Of a stretch of DNA of 23,114 nt, positions 8,882 through 16,914 are shown piece by piece. The translations under genes and the position numbers were made by a program. Within the stretch, counting starts at the first letter, position 1, and every line of letters starts with the position of its first letter. This DNA comes from Rhizoclosmatium globosum (taxonomy: Eukaryota > Chytridiomycota > Chytridiomycetes > Chytridiales > Chytriomycetaceae). The stretch spans positions 1 to 23,114 of the forward strand of contig MCGO01000380.1 in the NCBI GenBank assembly GCA_002104985.1. Direction: 5' to 3'. The notes beneath the pieces were generated by a model that was given only the letters and a program-made list of their open reading frames with translations, did no database searches and was not told the origin of the DNA.

Positions 8882-11499
8882 TCAACCTCTTCCAGCCTCC
8901 AATTCCATCACTCGCATCTGTCCAGGTATGAAAGGTTAAGAGAGTAATCGTCAAGACATACGTACCTCTAAAGCGAGATTAATCTCATTTACAGTCTGAT
9001 ACTTTTCCTCCACGACCTTAATTCGATCCAAATTGGACGACCTTACGTCATCTAATGCTTTCTTATGCTGAATCTTGAGAGCTTCAAACTCCGAAATCTC
9101 TATCAATGAGGTACCAGCCGCAGCAGCTTCTAAGGCCCTACAAAAGATATAGAGTAAGACTAATATCAAGTTAAAACAAAGACAAGCGACTCAACTCAAC
9201 ACGCTCTTTCAAACCCTTTTCTCGTTTCTCCGCTTCAGCCAACAATATCTCATGTGCAAGCAATTGACTCTCCATTTCCTCAATCTGCTTCAACAAAGCC
9301 TGTCGCGTTGAAGAATCCATTTCATGTTGCACAAACTTGTTGTTCAGTGTCTTGATAGCTGCTTCACTTGCAGCGAGCCGTTCAAGATCAGGTTCAGCAA
9401 GGTGAATTTCCTGTTCCAAGTGATGAATCCTACAAACCTCGTGCATCAATAAAACAGAAATTTTCACTTATAGACAGCAATACCTTCGATGACTTTCCTC
9501 CAACTCCTTCTTCAACGCTTCAACCTCTCCTTCCCTCGTTTTAACAAACGACTCAAGTTCTTCCTTCGCTTCCTTCGCAGCCTCCCTAGCACTCCTAACA
9601 CGACGATTCAAGTCCTCCTCGTACTTCCGATGCCGCTCCCGCATTACAGCACTCTCCGCCCGAACCTGTTCTAACGCAGCAGTCAAGTGTGAAATCTCTT
9701 GTTGCTGGGACCGAAGCTTTTGGAACACGTTTTCACGGTCTGTCGTGCTCAGAATGTGGATTGGTTTTTCGCGTTTGAGGAGGGTGATTTGGTGGAGGAG
9801 GGCAGACCGGAGACAGAGGTCATAGTGGAGGTCTGCGAGGAGGAGGGTTGTGTGATGGTATGGATGAGGGGATAGAATGTGTGGGGATGTGTGGGATTTC
9901 GTGAGAGCCCTTGTTGGGGCCTTTGTTGTTATGTGAGGGTAAGAATCAATGTACAGGATTATAGGTGGTAATACGTACAGTTTGTTCCAGTGCAGATTTT
10001 CGCAATGCCCGATTTACAGACAAAACAGTGTTGACATCAAGTTTGTCACTTGTGTTGCCAGATCTTATTCCTTCTCCATCCGAAGCAGCGCGCAACAACA
10101 AGCATTCGACAAGAACTTCATTGCAACCTCTTCCTCCACTCTCCTTGATTCCTCGTACTTCTTCCTCCCTCCCACCGCCAAACACAAGAATAGGATGCAT
10201 TCGATGGGCACGAATTAGAAAAGTAACACGTTGCCTGACAAGAAATGACTCGTCAAGGACTTCCAGCTCAAGTAATCGAATCATGGGAGCATGAAACGGG
10301 TTCACAGAAGGAGCATACTTTGGTTGTGATCTCGGACTATTCGGTCTGGTTGTAGTTTCAACTTCTTGAAGCCATGTAAGTTCAACATTCGGTGAAAAAC
10401 TTGTGCGGAGTTGGTTGAGCGTTGAGTGTGGGAAAAGGGCATAAAGGATCGTGTACAAAGAATCCACGCTGCGACGAACGATGGTAGCTGAAGTTGTTGC
10501 GAAGAGAGTTTTGAGTGTGTCTTGCTGGATATCTGCAATGGATGCTGTCGTTGGAGGATCTGCAATGATTGATTGAAGTAAACTTGCTGTCAAAATGATT
10601 TAGAGCAATTTATAGAACTCGGTCTCAAATGATAACGTACATGACCCCCAAAATTCATCACTTGCATCCAAGTCAAGCATTTGGAGCACAACTTCTTTGG
10701 AGTCCTCGATTTGGACATCACTTCCATCATCCGATTCTTTCGTGACTCTAAAAACTGCATTCATCACTACTTCCCAGTGAATTGCCCGAATCAGCACATG
10801 TAAGAGTGAGGATAGGTCGGTTGGAGAGAGATTGACACGGATCAACGGGATGGCAAGTGAGAGTATCGAGAACGTTGTGGCTAGAATAGATGGAGTAGAA
10901 TCATTGCGGGCAATTAGGATAAGGGATGGCAGGAGAGTGGATGCTGCGACGAGTGCAGGGTCCAGGAGAGTATAATGTAAGGCAATAGCATGAAGAATGA
11001 GCAGCAGACAGCGAGAACGCGATTGGGGAGTCAATTCAGCAGTGGACGCAAGAAATGAGAGGGTTGATTCTGGCCGAACAAGAACAAGGCCGAGCCAGAC
11101 GCGCTCGGCAGGATATTCACAGCGCCACAAACGATCAAGAATCTGTTCAGCAACACTCTGATTTGCATTCTTGATGACCGTTGACGCCAGAGCAGCGGCT
11201 TCGTCCGAGTCGACCTCCGCCACCAACTCGGCAACCACGTCAAAGCGACCGCCAATTTCAAGCCCACTTCCAACCAATTTAGTCACGTGTCGCACAAGAA
11301 GCCGCTTCTGGCTTAGAATGACTGCGGCCGAAGCAAGCGCCGCCACATTCGCCACCAAAGCGTCTGTGTCGCTCTCGCTGTCGCCGAATCCACGGCCGAC
11401 GAGTCGCTCGAGTGCCGCCTCTGCCGCCGATTCGTTTGATTCGGTTGCGTGTTCGAATGTTGCTGCGAGGGCAGACGACCAGGCAAGTCCCGCATTCAT
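8882..11499 (-). CDS. TSC1: Hamartin/TSC1-like protein
   Basis: Hamartin is the scaffold subunit of the TSC complex, which with tuberin inactivates the GTPase Rheb and restrains TORC1. I infer six exons: 11499-10641, 10586-9979, 9920-9484, 9429-9196, 9137-8966 and 8917-8882, with introns of 48-58 nt, giving about 781 residues. The N-terminal half is alpha-helical and repeat-like, as in hamartin. In exon 2, SLYTILYALFPHSTLNQLR and LIRAHRMHPILVFGGG align with the hamartin VYALFHRLYGMYP and VRIHPELVTGSK regions from memory. Exon 3 has LLADLHYDLCLRSALLHQIT, like the hamartin [20 protein letters not shown] element, followed by coiled coil through exon 5. The donor of exon 4 is uncertain (9196 or 12 nt downstream). 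Human hamartin is longer, at over 1100 residues. Confidence 0.62.
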
Positions 11500-11564
11500 T
11501 TTGTTCGTTCTTTAATCTCTATCGCAAAAGAACAAAACAAGAACAAACAAACTAAACAAAAAGA
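11500..11564. promoter_or_regulatory. 65-bp bidirectional promoter (hamartin-like / ZNF511-like)
   Basis: The two start codons are divergent and only 65 bp apart, so both transcripts must start within or very near this stretch. It is A/T-biased with AACAAAACAAG-type repeats and no clear TATA box. Confidence 0.55.
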
Positions 11565-13107
11565 ATGATGGCTGGCGCAAAACGGAAGGTTGACGACTGG
11601 GAAGAGTGGGGCAAGGACGACGAGAACGAAGAGGCCTCTGAGCCAGAGCATTGGCAAAAGTACTTTCGTGGCGAGGAAGAAGTGGAGGACTTGCCTCTCG
11701 AACCCGTATCCAAGCACCCTCAGGTATCGTGTGTCACAGTGTCTCCCTCTTTCTTTCATTTCAATTAACCTAGTTTATCTACCCAGTTTCTCATTACGTG
11801 CTCGCTCTCAAACGCCTGCTCCTCCCTCCCGCCCTTCTCCTCTCGTGCGGCCTACAAGGACCACTGCCGCTCCATCCACCACAACCCGTGTTCCATCTGT
11901 AAACGTATCCTGCCTTCAAAGCACCTTCTCGATCTTCACCTTAAAGAACTTCACGACTCGTTTTTTAGTGTTCTCGCTGAACGCGAAAACTCTTACGAAT
12001 GCTTTGTGGAAGGATGTGTTCGCAAGTGTTCAGGACCTTTCAAACGGAAACTTCATTTAATGGATGCCCATCAGTTTCCTCATTCCTTTGATTTCCATGT
12101 CATTCTCGGGTATGTTTTTGTCGGATTTTGTCGGTATCAGAGGTTTGCGAAGAAGCGAGGAATTACGTTTCAGACCAAAGTCGTGAAATTGCATCGACGA
12201 ATTTGAAATTGTTAATGGCGGGGTCATTGGCTTGAATTCCAAGAGCAGTGTCTTCCTCATACTTGCAAACCAACTCAATTAACTCACTCTGCATCACAGG
12301 AAAGGACAGTCGGCTGCTCCTGCAATCAAAGCGAAATCTCCCAAAAAGTCTCCACAGTTTCTTCCACGCTCACCAAAGTCCCTCCCGAAACAAACCTCAA
12401 ATACCCCAGACTCGATGGACGAAGATCAATCAACACCACCAGCTGCAGCTTCTACCACTAAAAAGCGCAACAAAAATCGCCGCAAAAAGTCTACTCAAGG
12501 TCAACAAGATCAACCTTTGTCCGATGACGAGATGCAAACAGAGCCACCATCGTCGAATCTGAATGTTGCAGCAGAGGATGAATCAAGCAATAATCAGGAA
12601 GACCCGTTTCAGTCCTTGATTGGAAATCTTAAAAAGCTCAGCCTTGTCCCACGTTCAGTAACAGCAAAGTCAAAGACTCAAGTAACCTCCACCGCTGTTG
12701 CCGGAGTGTCGAAAATCTCTGATAATAATTCAAACATCGTTTCTCAAGCAATACCGTCATCCCTCCCACACCACCCGAAGCCCATTGTTACCATCTCAAA
12801 AACAGAGTCGTGGACAACCTCAAATTCATCTTTCACTTCTGTATCCGACGCATCTGATCAGGCATCAACATGTAAAAGTCTGGCGAAAGCTACTAGTAGT
12901 GTCGGGATTCTGGCTCCGAAATACCAGGGTCATTTGGCGAATTCCGGAGGCGTATGGTCAAAAGACAAAGTTCTCGCTCTATACAAAGCTCGAGTTCCAG
13001 AGCGTGCAAAAGAGGCGGAGAGAATATGGAAAGAAGCGAGAGCGTTACGAGCTGCTGTACCAAAGGGCGAAGGAATGGTGGTTGAGGATTTGGATATGGA
13101 AGTTTAA
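11565..13107 (+). CDS. ZNF511-family C2H2 zinc-finger protein
   Basis: This is a predicted nuclear zinc-finger protein of poorly known function. Three exons (11565-11723, 11787-12109, 12300-13107) with introns of 63 and 190 nt give 429 residues; a second ATG at 11568 could also be used. Exon 1 encodes an acidic start (VDDWEEWGKDDENEEASEPE). Exon 2 holds the fingers: a Cys/His set at the start, then CSICKRILPSKHLLDLHLKE followed by LHDSFFSVLAERENSYECFV and a further C/H set ending HLMDAHQFP. The HDSFF and YECFVEGC signature is what I associate with ZNF511. Exon 3 is Ser/Lys-rich, disordered, with a conserved-looking C-terminal segment around GVWSKDKVLALYKAR. The 190-nt intron preserves frame, but its exact limits are unverified. 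Confidence 0.72.
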
Positions 13108-13286
13108 CTTGACTCATGGTTTCTCTCTGTTGTAATCTATTTATAAGTTTTTGGATATAGGAAAATGTCATATAAATATAAATACGCGATATTTGCATTG
13201 TATCCATTGTTCTCATTGTATTCACATTGAAACAATAGCACACAAAAAGTCATTCAAAACGAAAAAGGTTCCTAAGTTACCGTACA

Positions 13287-13766
13287 ATGAAGTTCTCACT
13301 GTTCTCCCTTCTTGGGTTCCTGGCTCTCACACTCTGCACGGTATTATTCAACGACCTTGAACCCCTTCCAACCACTTAAATGCAACATCCACAAAACAGC
13401 TACAAACAACAGCCATTCCAGTTCCTCAAGGCACTAAATCTCCAATTGAAGTATACACCCACATTTTGCGCAGAGTCTTGACGTGTCTCACTAACATTAC
13501 ATCACCAGAAACCAACCCACGTCCCACACCATAAACGAGATGAACCTCCAACCTTCATTCGAACAGTAACACCTCGAAACTCTCGCTCATCACGACTCCG
13601 TCGCCGTCAACAGCAATATGTTGAATGGAATGAAGACTCCCAACGGTTTGGATCACAGGTGCGGTATGGCATGAACCCAAACCTTTTGATGCAGCAACAA
13701 AAGCGACGGATTTTGGCTGATGCAGCAGGTGGTGTGCGGTTCACAGGACGCGAGATGATGTTTTAA
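13287..13766 (+). CDS. Small secreted protein with kexin-type sites
   Basis: Three exons, 13287-13340, 13400-13450 and 13509-13766, with phase-0 introns of 59 and 58 nt, give 120 residues. Exon 1 is a signal peptide (MKFSLFSLLGFLALTLCT). Exon 2 (LQTTAIPVPQGTKSPIE) resembles exon 2 of the multi-copy peptide gene downstream (VVQTAPIPAPGPV). Exon 3 carries HHKRD and QQQKRR, typical dibasic kexin cleavage sites, a basic RLRRRQQQ patch, and NEDSQRFGSQVRYGMNPNLL. Cleavage could release a peptide of about 40-50 residues between the two sites. No family is recognised. AATAAA follows at 13795-13800. It may be a diverged relative of the repeat precursor, an inference from exon layout and the exon 2 similarity only. 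Confidence 0.6.
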
Positions 13767-13950
13767 AACCGTTGATTTCTTTCAATCTTTAAATAATAAA
13801 ATTCTTACATTTGATTGTAATTACTTTCAGTTGTTTCATTGTTTATCTGAATATTGTAAGTCATACGGTGATTCCTGATTGGGGAAGACAAGAATTAGAA
13901 AAAACCATTTAAAAAACAACCAACGAATCTTGCCTCTATATCTTGAAGAA

Positions 13951-14159
13951 ATGAAAGCTTCGAACGTACTTTTCTTGCTATCTGCCATGCTGTTGGTCAG
14001 TTAACTGTTGCCATCTGAAAACATTCATTAACACATTATATAATCAAGGGAGTCAATGCTAAAAAGCTCATTGATACAAGCCCACCAATTCCAGGATCTC
14101 CTATGCCACCAAACGCCGTCCCACTTAATATTGTGGCGGTTGCTGGCCAAAGCCCTTGA
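13951..14159 (+). CDS. Tiny secreted protein, proline-rich, 51 residues
   Basis: Two exons, 13951-13995 and 14049-14159, flank a 53-nt phase-0 intron (GTCAGT...ATCAAG). The first encodes a signal sequence, MKASNVLFLLSAMLL; the second continues GVNAKKLIDTSPPIPGSPMP and ends in NIVAVAGQSP. Signal peptidase could cut after GVNA. There is no internal dibasic site except KK at the start of the mature part. AATAAA occurs at 14212-14217. No family is recognised. The signal-sequence exon followed by a short phase-0 intron matches both neighbours. Small size makes this prediction tentative. Confidence 0.5.
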
Positions 14160-14468
14160 TAAAGTTGAATGTCATAGATAACTAATGTCACACTTTCGTT
14201 CATGTTACCAAATAAACACGTTTAACACTCTTTATAACCCTTAAAAACAATACCCCATTGCAGTGAACCTGCAATCACGGCATCAGCGCCTTACCTTCTC
14301 CTGTCCAACGTCCTCACGACGGAAGCCCCAATCAAAATCAAAGGGTTCAGCAAATCATCCAATCACTTACGTGTAGAGAACACCAATCAGAAATTTTGTT
14401 CTGCTTCCATCCATTGTTTTCACGATCCCAATCATGTACCGCAGAATTACGAAAAAAGGTCCTCCAAA
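14160..14468. promoter_or_regulatory. Promoter region of the repeat-peptide gene with four CCAATCA boxes
   Basis: This 309-bp gap contains no supported gene. It holds the 3' end of the preceding gene (AATAAA, 14212-14217) and four same-strand CCAATCA motifs at 14328, 14359, 14383 and 14428, all within 107 bp and all upstream of the ATG at 14469. CCAATCA is the core bound by the HAP/NF-Y complex in eukaryotes. Function here is inferred from clustering and position. Confidence 0.5.
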
Positions 14469-15925
14469 ATGAAGCTTTCCAACCTTGCCACCATTTGCGC
14501 TATCGTCACTGCGACTGTAAGCTGCCTTTGCTTGTTGGTGCATGCAGATTAACAATATATGCCGTAGGTGGTTCAAACTGCCCCTATTCCCGCCCCAGGC
14601 CCAGTGGTAAGATTAACTTCAAGATTATTAAGCGTTTGCTAAATCACTGGCAGCCCGAACCAAAGTTTTTCAACGGAGAATCTCACAAGAGAGATGTAAT
14701 AGACTTAACTTGATTGCCAACATCAATTCTTACGACTCTTTTATCAGCCAATTCCAGTTGAACGAGACGTACCTCACATTCAGGAGCGAGAGGTACATTT
14801 CAGTAATTGGCAACACATAATAACTAATCTGACTATCTTCGTTAATAAGGTTGACCACGGAAAGCGAGAGCCAATCAACCGCCCATATACCCCTGATTTC
14901 ACAGGACAATGGGAGAACCCAGGAAAGAGAGATGTAAACGTCCTGCTTTGTAATTATTCGTTGAAAATTAACGCTTTATACCAGGATGAGCCTGAGCACA
15001 TCTACACAGAAGTAGAAAAGAGAGATGTATGTTCAGATTTTAGTTTGGGGTGTCAACTCTAACTTCGTTCTTTGTAGCCTGAACCAATCAACCGCCCATA
15101 TACTCCTGATTTCACGGGACAGTGGGAGAATCCAGGAAGGAGAGACGTGAGTGCTATTACTTAAAGATTGAGCCCAGAATTAATGCTATGTTTTAGCCTG
15201 AACCAATCAACCGCCCATACACCCCTGACTTCACTGGACAATGGGAGAATCCAGGAAAGAGAGATGTAAGGGTTTAAGTCAGGTGTTGGACTTCCGGTAC
15301 TGATCAACTTCACAGCCAATTAACCGCCCTTACACACCTGATTTTACTGGCCAGTGGGAAAACCCTGGAAAGAGAGACGTAAGCCATTAAAATGGAATTC
15401 ATGAATTTGCTAACTTTGATATAGCCCATTAACCGTCCATATACTCCAGACTTTACTGGACAGTGGGAGAACCCAGGAAAACGCGATGTAAATATTCGAT
15501 TTCATCAACAACAACCATGATCTCTAACTACTCTAACGTTATTAGGAGGAGCCAGTTCATTACTACACCCACTTTGAAGAAAGAGATGTGAGAAAACGTT
15601 GTATCAACCCAACTTTCGCTAACAAACACGTTAAATAGCCTCAGCGCGCAAAGCGTCCATACACCCCAGATTTTACAGGACAATGGGAGAACCCAGGAAA
15701 GCGTGAGGTGAATATCACATATTTACTTGGTGAAAAGTTACGTTATCTGAAATTACCAACCCAAAAGCCTGAGCCTGTCCGTCCATACACTCACTTCAAT
15801 GAGCACAGAGACGTAAGTTACGCACATATCCTTAATCACGAATGTAACAACAATACTAGCCTGAACCAATCAACCGCCCATACACTCCCAACTTTACGGG
15901 TCAATGGGAGAACCCTGGGAAATAA
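14469..15925 (+). CDS. Multi-copy kexin-processed secreted peptide precursor, one repeat per exon
   Basis: I infer 14 exons: 14469-14516, 14568-14606, 14654-14695, 14748-14792, 14850-14933, 14985-15026, 15078-15146, 15197-15265, 15316-15378, 15425-15487, 15546-15587, 15639-15707, 15768-15812 and 15860-15925. All 13 introns are GT-AG, phase 0 and 46-60 nt. The 261-residue product has a signal peptide (MKLSNLATICAIVTATVVQT), a proline-rich leader, then repeats ending KRD, RRD, KRE or similar. Seven exons (5, 7-10, 12, 14) carry INRPYTPDFTGQWENPG or a slight variant; exons 6, 11 and 13 carry shorter variants such as EPEHIYTEVEKRD. Known kexin-processed precursors (fungal alpha-type pheromones, dikaritin-type RiPPs) share this plan: dibasic cleavage, then trimming of X-Pro or acidic ends. 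No tailoring enzyme lies nearby. Receptor and function are unknown. Confidence 0.85.
14850..15925 (+). repeat. Seven exon-borne copies of the core peptide repeat
   Basis: Core copies occupy parts or all of 14850-14933, 15078-15146, 15197-15265, 15316-15378, 15425-15487, 15639-15707 and 15860-15925, separated by unrelated intron sequence. Protein identity is almost complete. Differences include AGG for AAG in exon 7, AKRPYTP in place of INRPYTP in exon 12, and Asn for Asp in the last copy. The final copy ends NPGK followed by the stop codon, so all copies would mature to the same ENPG end after basic-residue trimming. Confidence 0.85.
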
Positions 15926-15932
15926 TCCCTCG

Positions 15933-15950
15933 CACACACACACACACACA
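15933..15950. repeat. (CA)9 microsatellite in the 3' UTR
   Basis: Nine CA dinucleotides lie just after the stop codon of the repeat-peptide gene. Confidence 0.9.
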
Positions 15951-15980
15951 CCTTATTTCCAAGTAATACCCCGGTTTTCA

Positions 15981-16006
15981 TTTATTTCATAATCGCCAAA
16001 AATAAA
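15981..16006. terminator. Facing polyadenylation signals of convergent genes
   Basis: TTTATT at 15981-15986 is AATAAA on the minus strand, serving the hydrolase gene that ends at 16009. AATAAA at 16001-16006 on the plus strand may serve the peptide gene. The 83-bp convergent gap means the two 3' UTRs probably overlap. Confidence 0.45.
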
Positions 16007-16008
16007 GA

Positions 16009-16880
16009 TTAGGCTTTGATGTTAGCCTTGAAAAAGTGGCTCATTTCCTCGATAGCTTCGTTGGCACGTTGGGCGTTCAACGCGTCGGAGAAGTCAGCTC
16101 TAGCAGCACAGAAACCGTGGTGAACTATTCGGAAATAACACGGATTAGTAATGGAATGTATATCGTTGTGACATTGTGACATACCATCGTCAAAACGTCT
16201 CTGCTTGCTGGCTGGGTTCTTCTTGACAACAACATCAAAGATGGCGTCGAAGGTCTCCTTAGCGTCATCTCTTGCTGGCAAGATGAGTAATGGGCATGAA
16301 ACCTTGGCAGCTTCTTCGAGGGGGAAAGCTGCTGGGTGAACAATCGCACCAGCCTCGTAGACAGGATCCTGGGACAAGAGGGCAACCATGTAACCTCCCC
16401 AACAGTATCCAATAAGTCCAAAGTGGGAGGATCCTTCGCTTCTCAAGAACTCCTGAGTAGCCTTCATGTTCTTTTGGATTTCAGGGAAAGAGGCGTGCTT
16501 CTGGATGTGCTGCAATACTTCCGGGAAGCCGTTTGGAGGTGGCCAGATGTTGGCTGGCCATGGATCACCTAGATGAGTTGAGATTTGAAATTAGATGTTC
16601 GGTTCCTGTCAATCCGCTACCACGCTTAACATCACCCACCTCGGCACAAGTCTGGCATCGCGACACGGAATCCTTGGGTAGAGAGAATATCGCAGACTTG
16701 ACGGGTGCATGGGTGATCACCGAAGATGTCGTAGTTGACAAGGATGGCACGGCTGGAACCCTTTGGTCCAACAACGTACACGTCGAGGTCACCGACTTTA
16801 ATCACTTCTCCTTTGGAAGTGTAGTTGCTCTGGACAGCAGGAAGTGCACAGCATGAGGGCGGAGTTGTGATGGCGGCCAT
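16009..16880 (-). CDS. Dienelactone hydrolase family protein
   Basis: These are cytosolic alpha/beta hydrolases acting on lactones or esters; the true substrate is unknown for most eukaryotic members. Three exons, 16880-16640, 16568-16185 and 16124-16009, with introns of 71 and 60 nt give 246 residues, the usual family size. The N-terminus has AILVNYDIFGDHPCTRQVCD and VAMPDLCRGDPWP across the first splice. The nucleophile motif is GYCWGG (Cys nucleophile), followed by the acid in LPARDDAKE and the catalytic His in VHHGFCAAR across the second splice. The triad is therefore complete only after splicing, which supports both introns. The start codon is 34 bp from the stop codon of BBS5 upstream on the same strand. 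Confidence 0.88.
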
Positions 16881-16914
16881 TTTCGGTCAAGATTTCAAAC
16901 AAATTCTTTTCAAA

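Noticed and set aside
13151..13360. 69-codon plus-strand ORF and overlapping minus ORF between ZNF511-like and the first secreted-protein gene
   Set aside because: They match no family and overlap a better-supported signal-peptide exon in another frame.
14850..15925. Regularly spaced near-identical repeats with unique spacers, superficially like a CRISPR array
   Set aside because: Spacers start with GT and end with AG, repeats are in one phase and encode a conserved peptide with synonymous changes. It is an exon series in a eukaryotic gene.
15708..15992. 94-codon ORF starting in an intron of the peptide gene
   Set aside because: It begins in intron 12, reads through exon 13 and intron 13, and follows a different frame in exon 14. 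It is a shadow.
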